From assembly GCA_030263665.1 (NCBI GenBank), contig SZPK01000005.1, forward strand, positions 62,001-126,000: a stretch of DNA of 64,000 nucleotides. The letters are read 5' to 3'. This document shows, piece after piece, positions 50,698 through 59,663 of this stretch (its first letter is position 1; each line of letters starts with the position of its first letter). This DNA comes from Villigracilis sp024434165 (lineage in GTDB: Bacteria > Chloroflexota > Anaerolineae > Anaerolineales > Villigracilaceae). The notes beneath the pieces are model-generated. The model was not told where the DNA came from. It saw only the letters and a list, made by a program, of their open reading frames with translations, and ran no database searches. The position numbers and the translations under genes were made by a program.

Positions 50698-51927
50698 GTA
50701 GACCTTCAAAATGTCCCTGGCGATGGGCTCCCATGCAAAGCGGGTTTCCGAGAGATGCTTTGCATGGGAGCCCATTTCTTTTGCAAGAATGGGATCGTTG
50801 ATTATTTTCAGGATGGCGTCCGCCAGTTCGGCTGGCGATTCAGGCGGGACGAGGAAGCCGCTTTTGCCGTCTTCCACTGATTCGAGAAAGCCTCCCACCT
50901 TCGTTGCCACGACGGGTTTGCCGAATGTGTACGCCGCTTGAAGCGCGCCGCTTTGTGTGATGCTGTGATAGGGATAGACCGCAACCGCTGCCAATTGCAT
51001 GAGCGGGGCGATCTCCTCGATGTCGAGGTAGCGGCTGTCGAACACGACCGCCTCCGAGAGGCGCAGGTCGGCGACCATCTTGTGCAGAAGGTTCATGTCA
51101 ATATACCGGGATGGCATGCCTGCGATCACCAGCCTGGCTTTTGGATTGCGCGAATGGACGATTCCAAAGGCTTGTATCAGATCGGGGATGCCCTTGCTGG
51201 GCGTCAGGTTCCCAAAGAATAACACCACCGGCTGCGTATCATCCAGCCCGTATTTCGACCTTAGTTTTTTGCCTATATCGGCGCTTTTGTCTGTCTCGGG
51301 GAAAATTTGTTCGTTCCCATGTGAGATGCTGTGCAGTCTCTCGATGGGGATGGCGAACATGGATTGAAACTTCATTAAATTTGCTTCGCCGTGCAGGAAG
51401 ATGGCGTCAAAGGTTCTAAACGCGGTAATGTACAGGGCGTCGCCCCACTGGTTTATCAAATTCCTGCTTACCTCTCTCATCTCGAACTCATGGCAGACGT
51501 GCCCCAGGATGATCCCGCTGCGTTTCAGAATCGAATAGAAGACCGCCTCGATTGCAAATTTGGACGCCCCGAATTGAATGACATCGGGTTTGCGCTTTAG
51601 CAGGTGATTGGTAAGCCGCACCCACTGCCAGACATACTGCATGGCGCGGAACGCCCGGCGCACGTTCCAAAAGATCTTTCTCCCCAGCGCTTCCACTGCG
51701 TTGCGCGGCAGTTGCACCAGCAGCGGATCGGTCTTGAGGGACCAAAGGTCCATGATGGATTCCACCTTGAAGTTGTGGGGAAAATTCTGTAACTCATATT
51801 CCCGTGCTGTGACCAGCGTCACATCGGCGCCCTCGTTTGCCAGGGCTGTGCACATTTGATAGGAATAATGAATCATCCCTCCCATGCCGCGCTGTTCGAC
51901 AAGCACAATTCTAAGTTTATCGCCCAT
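50668..51927 (-). CDS. GT4 glycosyltransferase
   Basis: 419 residues, GT-B fold. N-terminal domain: LVEQRGMGGMIHYSYQMCTA with the Gly-rich acceptor loop. C-terminal donor domain: LFFGNLTPSKGIPDLIQAFG, LVIAGMPSRYI, and the E-x7-E region is replaced by YHSITQSGALQAAYTFGKPVVAT, in which the first Glu is Thr or Gln, a common variant. It is the last gene of the five-gene minus-strand operon and overlaps the upstream GT4 by 11 bases. Its C-terminal codons contain a perfect 19-bp inverted repeat. Confidence 0.9.
   Translation of the reverse strand: MGDKLRIVLVEQRGMGGMIHYSYQMCTALANEGADVTLVTAREYELQNFPHNFKVESIMDLWSLKTDPLLVQLPRNAVEALGRKIFWNVRRAFRAMQYVWQWVRLTNHLLKRKPDVIQFGASKFAIEAVFYSILKRSGIILGHVCHEFEMREVSRNLINQWGDALYITAFRTFDAIFLHGEANLMKFQSMFAIPIERLHSISHGNEQIFPETDKSADIGKKLRSKYGLDDTQPVVLFFGNLTPSKGIPDLIQAFGIVHSRNPKARLVIAGMPSRYIDMNLLHKMVADLRLSEAVVFDSRYLDIEEIAPLMQLAAVAVYPYHSITQSGALQAAYTFGKPVVATKVGGFLESVEDGKSGFLVPPESPAELADAILKIINDPILAKEMGSHAKHLSETRFAWEPIARDILKVYSGLVKTKNL
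50723..50775. repeat. Perfect 19-bp inverted repeat inside the GT4 gene
   Basis: ATGGGCTCCCATGCAAAGC (50723-50741) is exactly complementary to 50757-50775, with a 15-base loop. It lies in the codons for EMGSHAKHLSETRFAWEPIA near the C-terminus, about 35 bases before the end of the gene region overlapping the ATP-grasp gene. Confidence 0.95.
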
Positions 51928-53050
51928 GTTGGATTAACTCTTCGTAGAGATTGGAAATTGTCCTGACCTGGTTTTCGATGTCGAATTTGCTCCGCGCGAT
52001 CTGCAAACCGGCTTCCGCCATCGCCTCCCGGACGTCATTCTGCCGAATCAGCCTCAGACAGCCTTCCGCCAGTTGAAGCGGATTCGCCGGCTCCACCAGG
52101 AGCCCGTTCCTTTCGTTTTCGACCAGTTCCGGGACGCCTCCCACATTGGACGCAACAATGGCTTTGCGCGCAGCCATCGCCTCGATGAGCACGGTGGGCA
52201 GGGCGTCAATCAATGTGGGCAGGACAAAAACATCCCCGGCTTGCAGGATTTCTGGAATGTCGTTTCTCTGCCCGGCAAATGTAACGTGTTTCTCGACGCC
52301 GAACGACGCAGCGAGTTCCCGGAGCGTTTCGCCGTATGTTCCTTCGCCGACGATGAGGTAATGCGCGTTTGGGGCGTCCGCAAGGATGCGGGGCAACGCC
52401 TCGAGCATGTACTGAATACCCTTCGGCTCCCGAAGGAAAGCGACAGTGAGCAGGACGAAGGCGTTCGCCGGGATGTTGAGCGATTCGCGCAGGGCTTTTC
52501 CCGCCTGTCCGTCCGGCTGGAATTTCTTCAAGTCAATCCCGTTGTAGATTGTGACCATCTTCTTTGGGGGTAAATTCCCGTGTGCAATGTGATGCGCGCT
52601 GGCGCTCTCCGACACGGAAATGATGCGCGTGCAAAAATACCTGAGGCTGGTCCATTCGATGCGGCTGCGCCAGTACGCGCTCCCTTGCTGCGGCGCTCCC
52701 AGGGTGTGCAGTGTCGCAGCGCTGGGGATTCCAAAAACGGCTCCGGCAATATTGCCAAAAACATTGGCAAACTCCAATTGCGTGTGGATGATATGCGGCT
52801 TGTGTTCCCTGACGTACCTGATGATGCGGGGCAAGTTCAAGGGGTGGCGAAGGTTTGGGATGTGAAGCAGATCAACGGGGATGCCGATGCGCTTCAACTC
52901 ATCGCCGACAGGATTCCCCTGCTTTACCTGAAGCGCGCAAACGCGCAGGTCGAATTCCTCCCGGTCGAACTTTTGCATGAGCGCGAGGGTCATTCTCTCG
53001 GCGCCGCCGTGCCCGAGTCCGTCAATCATCCACAGGATTTTCTTTTTCAC
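51917..53050 (-). CDS. GT4 glycosyltransferase
   Basis: 377 residues. N-terminus KKKILWMIDGLGHGGAERMT is the typical GGAE acceptor loop. Donor domain: LLTVAFLREPKGIQYMLEAL, YLIVGEGTYGETLRELAASF, and PTLIDALPTVLIEAMAARKA with the E-x7-E-like motif. The start is a GTG at 53050, overlapping the flippase stop as GTGA; a longer frame upstream runs through the flippase gene and is not credible. It probably adds a sugar to the lipid-linked repeat unit. Confidence 0.92.
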   Translation of the reverse strand: MKKKILWMIDGLGHGGAERMTLALMQKFDREEFDLRVCALQVKQGNPVGDELKRIGIPVDLLHIPNLRHPLNLPRIIRYVREHKPHIIHTQLEFANVFGNIAGAVFGIPSAATLHTLGAPQQGSAYWRSRIEWTSLRYFCTRIISVSESASAHHIAHGNLPPKKMVTIYNGIDLKKFQPDGQAGKALRESLNIPANAFVLLTVAFLREPKGIQYMLEALPRILADAPNAHYLIVGEGTYGETLRELAASFGVEKHVTFAGQRNDIPEILQAGDVFVLPTLIDALPTVLIEAMAARKAIVASNVGGVPELVENERNGLLVEPANPLQLAEGCLRLIRQNDVREAMAEAGLQIARSKFDIENQVRTISNLYEELIQHGR

Positions 53051-54531
53051 TTTGCTTCCGCATTCCGGGCGTTCAGGTTGACGCCGGCGGCTTGGAGGGC
53101 GGTCGTGATCGCGCCCCGTTCGATGAACCACGCGGTTCCCAGGTAACCGGCTGCCCCGGCGCAAACAACAACGCTCAATTGAACCAGGGGAGGTGTGCCT
53201 GAGGTCAGGTAAAGAGCGGGCAGCGCCAGAGCCGCCAGCCCGATGCCGCAGATAAAAGCGGTCAATTCCCTTGCGAACTCCAGGAAGGTGAGTTTCAGGA
53301 AATGCGCCGCCACGAAATACCTGATGATGCCGGAAATGATCCCGGCGACCAGGTGTGCGATGCCGACCCCCACCAGGCTGTATTGCGCGCCGAGCCATAA
53401 AAGGAACAGGCGGATGACGAACATGGGAATGGATATCTTAATTAAAATATCGGGACGCCCGATGGCTTTGTAAACATCCCCCACGTGAAAACCAATCGAG
53501 ACGACCCACGCATACAGGCTGAGCGCCTGCAGGATCGGAATGGCATCCAGCCATTGGTCGCCGAATGCCACGCGAATCAACGGGTCGGCGGCGATGAACA
53601 TGCCGAGGCAGATCGGGGTGACGAGCAGTTCGACATACCGCATGACCGACAAAAAGCTCTTTTTCAAGATATCCATCTGGCTTTGCAGGGAGGAGAAGGC
53701 TGGGAACAACACCGCGGTCATGATCCAAAGAATGTTCAGCACGAGCGTTTGGGGAAGCCGGTAGGCAAGGGTGTAAATGCCGAGCGCCGCCGGAGTGTAC
53801 AGCAAGCCGATGATGAAATAATCGAAACTATCCTCCCAGATGGAGATCGCGTTGTTTCCCATGATTGACAGCCCGTACTTGAACATATCCTTTGCAAGGG
53901 TTGTGTCCCATGTAAACTTCGGGCGCCAGGGGACGATGATCCACAAAAGCAGGGAGGAAAAGGCGGCGCCCGCAAGCTGACCGAACACCAATGCCCACAC
54001 TCCGAAACCCGCAAACGCAAGGCTGATCGAGATGAGGGCTTTGATCAGGGTGTTGCCGAGTTCAGGCACGATCTTCCTGCGAAAGTTAAGTTCCCGCTGA
54101 AGAAGCACGTTCTGAACCGACCCGAACGATGTGATCGTAAAAGTCAGCCCAAGGTACCGGAGGACGGATGTCACCTGCGGCTCCTTGAAGAACACTGCCG
54201 CGTATGGCGCGATCAGAAAAGCGGCGGCGGTCAGGAGTATCCCCGCCGAGACGTTGAAAATGAAGGCGATGTTTGCCGCCTCTTCGATACGATCCCGTTT
54301 CTGAATCAGCGCCGCGCCCAATCCCAGGTCGCTGATCACCGAGAGGTAATCCATGGTAAGCGTTGCAAGAGCCACCATGCCAAAATATTCGGGAATCAGG
54401 AGGCGCGCGAGGATCGAGATGGCGACAAGATTCAAAACCTTTGCCAGCCCGAATGATAAATACGTCCACCCCATCCCTTTGGCGGCTTTCGTTTTTACGG
54501 CATGATATTCGAGTTCCCGCTGGTCGGTCAC
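53047..54531 (-). CDS. wzx: Wzx-type oligosaccharide flippase
   Basis: 494 residues with 12-14 membrane helices, polysaccharide biosynthesis (MOP/MATE superfamily) type. The N-terminus GWTYLSFGLAKVLNLVAISI, then RLLIPEYFGMVALATLTMDY and DLGLGAALIQKRDRIEEAAN, are family hallmarks of WzxC/TuaB-like transporters, which move lipid-linked repeat units across the membrane. The GTG start at 54531 overlaps the stop of the ligase/polymerase gene as GTGA. Confidence 0.92.
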   Translation of the reverse strand: MTDQRELEYHAVKTKAAKGMGWTYLSFGLAKVLNLVAISILARLLIPEYFGMVALATLTMDYLSVISDLGLGAALIQKRDRIEEAANIAFIFNVSAGILLTAAAFLIAPYAAVFFKEPQVTSVLRYLGLTFTITSFGSVQNVLLQRELNFRRKIVPELGNTLIKALISISLAFAGFGVWALVFGQLAGAAFSSLLLWIIVPWRPKFTWDTTLAKDMFKYGLSIMGNNAISIWEDSFDYFIIGLLYTPAALGIYTLAYRLPQTLVLNILWIMTAVLFPAFSSLQSQMDILKKSFLSVMRYVELLVTPICLGMFIAADPLIRVAFGDQWLDAIPILQALSLYAWVVSIGFHVGDVYKAIGRPDILIKISIPMFVIRLFLLWLGAQYSLVGVGIAHLVAGIISGIIRYFVAAHFLKLTFLEFARELTAFICGIGLAALALPALYLTSGTPPLVQLSVVVCAGAAGYLGTAWFIERGAITTALQAAGVNLNARNAEAK

Positions 54532-56087
54532 TTTTTTCGGGCTCCGTTGAGAAAGTCCGTCATTTTGATGAGCGGCGCGCCGTTGGCGATTGAGACTGCC
54601 GCCATGCAGAGACCGATCAGAACCCAAATGTACCGGAAGAATATGCCGTGAAGAAACAGTCCGCTGATCAGGAATGTGGTTACGGACATGGCTAATGCGC
54701 TCGCCCAGGACGACCAGTCGGTGCGGATTTCATAGGCGTCGAATTTTCTTCTTACCCCGTAGATTTCCGCGTAAAGCGTTATGAAGAAAAGCAGGAACGT
54801 CAGAAAACCCAGCAGCCCCGTTTCGGAAAGGATTTCGACATAGAGCGAATGTGCGTATCTTGAATCCGGTTCGTAATCAATATCCGTTGCGCTCGATTCC
54901 AACCCCAGGTTTGTGGCGTATTCCCAGTAGCGCACGCCGAAATTTCCAAAGCCCACCCCGAAAACAGGATTGGCTTTGAACATCTCGATGCCAGCCACCA
55001 TAACCGCCTCCCGCTGGACGAAGGATTCATCCTGGTTCAGCGCGGTTTCGTCGTCCCGGTTGAGGAAAATATTCAAGGTCTGAAACCGCCGGGAGTAACT
55101 ATCCGGCAGGATGGAGAGGAGACTGATGAACAGCAGGGCGCCGAGCAGGATATTGACCGGTTTGATCTTCATGTCAAACGCCAGCAGGGGAGTGATCACA
55201 ACCAGGGCGACAATCGCCCCGCGGCTGCCCGTGTAGATCAGGGCGAGCAGGATAAGCACGAATGCGATCATGTATTGCGCTTTTCGCACGCCGGACCGTT
55301 CCTGCTTGAGGAAATACACGGCGAAAGGCAGGGAAGAGACCAGCACCTGCCCCCAGAGATTCGGCTCGGCGATCGGTCCTCCATACCGTAACTCACCAAA
55401 GGAGACCTGCCCAAATTCGCTGTACCTTGCCATGTCGAAAAAAGTAATGTCGGAGCCTGTGAGCACCTTGAAGACTCCCATTGCCGACAGCACCGCAATG
55501 GTGACGATCAGCACCTGAAACCCCTTTTTCAGGTGCTCCTCGGTGTTCAGGGTGATGTAAATGCTCACCCCCACCAAAATATCCTTCGTAATATCCAGGA
55601 TGATGGCGAAGGCGTTGTCCTTGTATGGCGTTGCGATCACAGAAGTGATGATGGCGAAATAAAAAGCGATCAGCGTCCATTCGAGTTTCCCCGGCGTGGG
55701 GAAGCGGGTGTACCTTCCGCTCTTGAGCAGGTAGTTGATGATCACGCTTCCGAGCGTGATGGCGATGAGCGGGCGGTTGATGCTGGGAAGAAATCGGTCC
55801 GTCAGAATGTCCGAGATGTTTGCATACACGGAAACGATCAGGATATACGCGCCGATTTCGGGTCTTTGCAGGATGATGATCGTGACAAGCACCCCTGCAA
55901 CCCCCGCTATGACATACGACGGCGGCAGGATGTTGCCCAAACTCGAAGCAGCGCCCAGAAGGATGGAGAGGAGAATCCCGGCGAGAACAAAGGGCCACCA
56001 GGGGATTTGCGTCTCGAACATGGTGGGCAGATATTTCGATATCGGCTTTTTTTCGGTCGTTCCAGTGGCAGGTTTTTGCTGGATCAT
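54528..56087 (-). CDS. O-antigen ligase / Wzy polymerase-like membrane protein
   Basis: 519 residues with about 12 membrane helices. The Wzy_C/WaaL-type loop lies between helices near residues 330-410, with the pattern VFGVGFGNFGVRYWEYATN and YAHSLYVEILSETGLLGFL, including the family His in the AHSLYVE segment. It either joins repeat units or transfers the finished chain. I prefer the ATG at 56087, preceded by GAAGGAAAA; an ATG at 56111 and a frame to 56315 are also open. Next to Wzx and three GT4 enzymes, a Wzy role is likely. Confidence 0.87.
   Translation of the reverse strand: MIQQKPATGTTEKKPISKYLPTMFETQIPWWPFVLAGILLSILLGAASSLGNILPPSYVIAGVAGVLVTIIILQRPEIGAYILIVSVYANISDILTDRFLPSINRPLIAITLGSVIINYLLKSGRYTRFPTPGKLEWTLIAFYFAIITSVIATPYKDNAFAIILDITKDILVGVSIYITLNTEEHLKKGFQVLIVTIAVLSAMGVFKVLTGSDITFFDMARYSEFGQVSFGELRYGGPIAEPNLWGQVLVSSLPFAVYFLKQERSGVRKAQYMIAFVLILLALIYTGSRGAIVALVVITPLLAFDMKIKPVNILLGALLFISLLSILPDSYSRRFQTLNIFLNRDDETALNQDESFVQREAVMVAGIEMFKANPVFGVGFGNFGVRYWEYATNLGLESSATDIDYEPDSRYAHSLYVEILSETGLLGFLTFLLFFITLYAEIYGVRRKFDAYEIRTDWSSWASALAMSVTTFLISGLFLHGIFFRYIWVLIGLCMAAVSIANGAPLIKMTDFLNGARKK
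55511..55536. repeat. Perfect 10-bp hairpin inside the polymerase gene
   Basis: GCACCTGAAA (55511-55520) pairs with TTTCAGGTGC (55527-55536) around a six-base loop, within codons for HLKKGFQVL. It may be chance, but it would form a stable hairpin in the mRNA. Confidence 0.7.
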
Positions 56088-56212
56088 TTTTCCTTCGTTT
56101 CCAAATGCCATCGCAGGGTTGTTTTCCGTCCCGGGAAAGAACCCGGAAGGATACGGCGGTTTGGCGCCTAATTTTGCGCGGTGTGCCAGGTTATGGCATA
56201 TTATATGGGAAA

Positions 56213-57433
56213 TCAGGCGCTTTCCGGCGAATTGAAGGGTTGCAGTCTCGTTGTTTGAAACAGGGCGGCAAGCCTGCTTATGTTGCCCTGAAGGGTGAAT
56301 TCCTTGAGCACCCACTCCCGCCCGTTTCTTGCCATGTCCCTCGCCTGGTCGGGATGCAGGTACATGAATTGGAGGGCGTTTGCCATATCCTGAATGTTTC
56401 CCGGTTCCACCAGCAGACCGGTCTTCTCGTGCAGTACAAGTTCGGGAATGCCGGTGATTTTTGTGGCAACCACAGGCAGTTCACACGCCAGCGCTTCCAT
56501 GATGGCAACCGGAATGCCTTCACTGACGCTGGACTGGATGTAGCAATCGGCTTGCCGCAGCAGTTGAGCCACTTCGCTCTGTGTTTTCGCCCCGGCGAGG
56601 ACGACAAGGTCGCCCGCGTTCGATTTTTTGATCTCCGCCTCTATCTTTGGGCGCTCCTCGCCCTCGCCGATGATTGTCAATTGAAATGGAACGCCCATGC
56701 CGCGCAGACGGGCAGCTGCTTTTATGAGAGTTACCTGGTCCTTCTTCCAGTGAAGCGTGCCGATTTGGAGGATTTTGAATATTTTTCCTCTTTCGCTTTG
56801 GGCGGGGGTGAATCTCAATGGGTCAATGCCGCAGCGGACGATATGACATTTTTCACGGGTCCATTCTCCCAGAAGATTTGCCATATAGTTGATGTTGTAG
56901 TTGGAGATGGTGGCGATGAAGCGGGCGCCCCGTAATTTTGTGCCAAGCATGGCGTGACAATCGTAGATGTCGTGCGAATGAACGGTAATGCTGTAACTGA
57001 TTCCCGTCAGTTTATGGACGATCCAGGCGAGCAATGCCGGGTGCGTTGCGTAATGGGCGTGAATATGTTCGATGCCTTCTGCCCGCAGGCGTTTGGCGGT
57101 GTAAACTGCCTTGGGGAACAGGTACAATCCCTTGGTCAGGAAGTCGAACGAGGAAAGGTTGCCTCTGACGACCTCAAAAAGGATGGACAAATATCGGATC
57201 GGATTTCGAAGGAAGGCTGCGACGTTTTCTGCAAAGATTTCCGCGGAGAGAAAAGGGATGCAATTTGCCCGTTCCAACCATTTCTTCGCCTCTTCATGCG
57301 CGACCGGCTGGTCCTGGCAAATGAGCGGGTACAGGCGGATGTCGTATCCCAGTTTATCCATTTCGACCATTTCCCTGAGGATGAAGGTCTCGGAGAGCAG
57401 CGGAAAACGGGACATTACGTAGGCGATTTTCAT
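56213..57433 (-). CDS. GT4 glycosyltransferase
   Basis: 406 residues. N-terminus AYVMSRFPLLSETFILREMVEM matches the FP-x-x-SETF start seen in colanic acid WcaL/AmsK-type enzymes. Middle: HIHAHYATHPALLAWIVHKL. Donor domain: LQIGTLHWKKDQVTLIKAAARL and SVSEGIPVAIMEALACELPVVAT with an intact E-x7-E motif. It is the first gene of the minus-strand operon, 126 bases before the polymerase start. The divergent gap to the DUF4832 gene (57434-57595) holds TATAAT-like boxes. Confidence 0.92.
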   Translation of the reverse strand: MKIAYVMSRFPLLSETFILREMVEMDKLGYDIRLYPLICQDQPVAHEEAKKWLERANCIPFLSAEIFAENVAAFLRNPIRYLSILFEVVRGNLSSFDFLTKGLYLFPKAVYTAKRLRAEGIEHIHAHYATHPALLAWIVHKLTGISYSITVHSHDIYDCHAMLGTKLRGARFIATISNYNINYMANLLGEWTREKCHIVRCGIDPLRFTPAQSERGKIFKILQIGTLHWKKDQVTLIKAAARLRGMGVPFQLTIIGEGEERPKIEAEIKKSNAGDLVVLAGAKTQSEVAQLLRQADCYIQSSVSEGIPVAIMEALACELPVVATKITGIPELVLHEKTGLLVEPGNIQDMANALQFMYLHPDQARDMARNGREWVLKEFTLQGNISRLAALFQTTRLQPFNSPESA

Positions 57434-57595
57434 GGATGTTCGTCTCTTGATTTTGAAAAAAAGGCTCGACGCCGCCGGTATAATACCTTTGGAAGCCGCT
57501 ATTATAAAATAGAACCCGGCTGTTTTTGCGCCGGAGAATGTTAACTTGATGACGGCTGGAATTGCCGGCTTTGTGATCTGCCCGGAATACCCTTT

Positions 57596-59119
57596 ATGTT
57601 TATAAAAAACAAGAGATACGCAGGAATCTTAATCCTTTTACTGGCTTTGGCGGCGCTTTTTGGCTTTGTGCAATTTTTTTCTGGAACTCCGTCTGTGGGC
57701 GTGGTGGATTCCCTGCCGGAGAGTCGGATTAATCCTTCTCCCGGGCCGGAGCAGGTCGTTGTTTTCCCCGTTGCATATCAAGGGTATCTCACAAATCCAG
57801 GAGCGGGCTGGCAGGGGGATTTTTCGACCTATTCGTCGTACTATCCAGAGACCGTCCATTACTCGACCCGGACGGAGATTCCATGGGGGCGGTTAAACCC
57901 GGCGGAAGGTGTCTACGATTGGTCTTTGCTGGACGAACAACTTGCGCGGGCGATTGCGGACGGCAGGCAATATGCCTTTCGCGTATTCACCATGAGCGGC
58001 GAAGGCTATGGCGGGCACCAGATTCCCCAATGGGTCCTGGAAAGAGGCGCGGTTGTGCTTCCCTCCGGCGAGCCCGATTATTCGAACTGTGTCTATCAGG
58101 AGGAGTGGGGGGATTTCGTCAACGCTTTGAGCGAGCGGTACGACGGCAGCCCGGATATTGCGTTCATGGACATCTCCGGCTATGGGAATTTCAATGAATG
58201 GAGCTGGCAAAGCCAGACCGAATGGGATGAACTCTGGGCGGAGCATTACGAGCAGGGAACTGCCGGTCCATCCACGATGGATAATTTGGATGGCGAGGCG
58301 CGCCGGAGACTTGCGGATATCTTTATCGGCGGGTCCTATGAAGCGCACCGCTGCAGGGACGCCGACGGTCAAATTCGATGGGTGGATTATTCCCACCCGG
58401 GCGTCCAAAAGACCCAGTTGGTCATGCCGTATGCGGGGATCGTGCAATCAACCCAGTATGTTTTTGTTCGGAGAAAGGATGTCGGTTTTCGGTTCGACTG
58501 CCTCGGCAGGGACAGCCTCGACGACCTCCCGGCTGAAGTGCTGCAAATATGGCGGAACGCCCCGATAGTGTACGAATTTTGCGGACCGAGAAGCTTCCAA
58601 ATGGACCTCGCTCAGGCTTTGGTGCAGGAGACGCATCCGATTCTCATTCACAACAATGATTATCAGGGAGACGTGGACGAATTGCGGAATTTGCTGACGC
58701 CTGTCGGTTATCGCTTCTTTTTGAAGCAGGCGTCTGCAAATGCGGCGGGGTATGCTGGTGAGACTCTGCCTGTATCCATGGTCTGGCAAAATCTGGGCAC
58801 ATCCCCCGTTTACCCGAAAATGGGGCAGGACCCGGTTCTGTATCTTTATTTGATCAATCGGGAAAACGGCGAAATCGTGTCGGCTCATCCCATCGAGGCG
58901 GATATATCTGCCTGGATGCCGGCGGATCCGTTTCCTTCCCATGATCCGCCTGAGTATCGGATTGACGTCAATCTTCCGCTTGCATCAAATCTCCCTGCTG
59001 GGACGTATGCGCTGACGGTGGCTATCATCGAAACCCGGACCGGCGCGCCAATCCAATTGGCGGTGGAGGGGATGACAACGAGCGGTCAGTTTTTTCTGTT
59101 CGATATAAATGTCGAATGA
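57596..59119 (+). CDS. Exported DUF4832-type protein (glycoside-hydrolase-like)
   Basis: 507 residues. An N-terminal signal anchor (about 7-26) suggests surface location. The central part has YLTNPGAGWQGDF, then TEIPWGRLNPAEGVYDWSLL (a beta-galactosidase-like barrel start), and IAFMDISGYGNFNEWSW with acidic residues in the position of a barrel acid/base. A C-terminal beta-sandwich (from about 395, AGETLPVSMVWQNLGTSPVY) is the DUF4832 part. Likely it trims or binds the exopolysaccharide made by the neighbouring locus; no activity is proven for the family. Confidence 0.75.
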   Translation: MFIKNKRYAGILILLLALAALFGFVQFFSGTPSVGVVDSLPESRINPSPGPEQVVVFPVAYQGYLTNPGAGWQGDFSTYSSYYPETVHYSTRTEIPWGRLNPAEGVYDWSLLDEQLARAIADGRQYAFRVFTMSGEGYGGHQIPQWVLERGAVVLPSGEPDYSNCVYQEEWGDFVNALSERYDGSPDIAFMDISGYGNFNEWSWQSQTEWDELWAEHYEQGTAGPSTMDNLDGEARRRLADIFIGGSYEAHRCRDADGQIRWVDYSHPGVQKTQLVMPYAGIVQSTQYVFVRRKDVGFRFDCLGRDSLDDLPAEVLQIWRNAPIVYEFCGPRSFQMDLAQALVQETHPILIHNNDYQGDVDELRNLLTPVGYRFFLKQASANAAGYAGETLPVSMVWQNLGTSPVYPKMGQDPVLYLYLINRENGEIVSAHPIEADISAWMPADPFPSHDPPEYRIDVNLPLASNLPAGTYALTVAIIETRTGAPIQLAVEGMTTSGQFFLFDINVE

Positions 59120-59164
59120 CAACCGCTTACGCGGTACCGCAAGGCTTGTCCTGAGCATGTCGAA

Positions 59165-59200
59165 GGATTCATCTTGCGATGGGCGGCGCAGCATGAATCC
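59165..59200. repeat. REP-like intergenic inverted repeat
   Basis: GGATTCAT and ATGAATCC flank a GC-rich 20-base loop. It is preceded by TTGTCCTGAGCATGTCGAA, resembling a dispersed repeat often seen in Chloroflexota and other genomes. It begins a few dozen bases after the DUF4832 stop and may act as a terminator. Confidence 0.6.
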
Positions 59201-59211
59201 CTGTGGGGCAA

Positions 59212-59440
59212 CCGCTGATTAAATGCAAGGCGCCCCAGGCAGGAGTCGAACCCATATCATCCCCTCAATGGGGGCAGCCGCTGATTAAATACAGGACTTA
59301 AATGCAAGGCGCCCCAGNNNNNNNNNNNNNNNNNNNNNNNNNNNNNNNNNNNNNNNNNNNNNNNNNNNNNNCCAGGCAGGAGTCGAACCCATATCATCCC
59401 CTCAATGGGGGCAGCCGCTGATTAAATACAGGACTTAAAT
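59212..59440 (-). repeat. Tandem 79-bp repeats carrying the 3' end of tRNA-Arg, with assembly gap
   Basis: Units start at 59225 and 59304, and a third, cut by the gap, would start at 59362; the next unit boundary is the intact tRNA at 59441. Each unit begins with the same 30 bases found at 59441-59470, of which 24 are the tRNA acceptor and T-arm 3' half. The rest of the unit has a CCCC-TCAAT-GGGG hairpin and a TTAAAT-rich tail. A shortened tail copy lies at 59212-59224. 59318-59371 are N, so the copy number is not known. Confidence 0.9.
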
Positions 59441-59446
59441 GCAAGG

Positions 59447-59519
59447 CGCCCCAGGCAGGAGTCGAACCCACAACCTACTGATCCGAAGTCAGGCGCTCTA
59501 TCCATTGAGCTACTGGGGC
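59447..59519 (-). tRNA. tRNA-Arg (anticodon TCG)
   Basis: 73 bases without an encoded CCA. Acceptor stem GCCCCAG/CTGGGGC, D-stem GCTC/GAGC, anticodon loop CTTCGGA with TCG at positions 34-36, and a T-stem with two G-U pairs (GTGGG/CCTGC). The top pair of the anticodon stem is mismatched (C-T). A TATAAT box on the minus strand lies at 59529-59534, nine bases upstream. Its 3' part is repeated downstream in the tandem array. Confidence 0.93.
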
Positions 59520-59663
59520 GTGACCGAAATTATACACGATTTGTCTCATGCGCCTTCGCCAGCCGAAGATACGGCGCAAAACAAACAATACCCCCGTAGG
59601 TTTGCTCCCATCCAGACCCGCGTGATAGAATTTACCCATCTTTTTCGGAAAGGATTCAACTGC

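Noticed and set aside
53051..53398. N-terminal extension of the GT4 gene
   Set aside because: It overlaps the flippase gene, is Arg/Pro/Gly-rich, and the family start begins at the GTG at 53050.
59225..59254. Additional tRNA genes
   Set aside because: The copies hold only the T-arm and acceptor 3' half; no D-arm or anticodon arm is present.
59165..59440. Integrated element with its own integrase
   Set aside because: Attachment-like repeats are present, but no integrase or element cargo is found on either side in the window.
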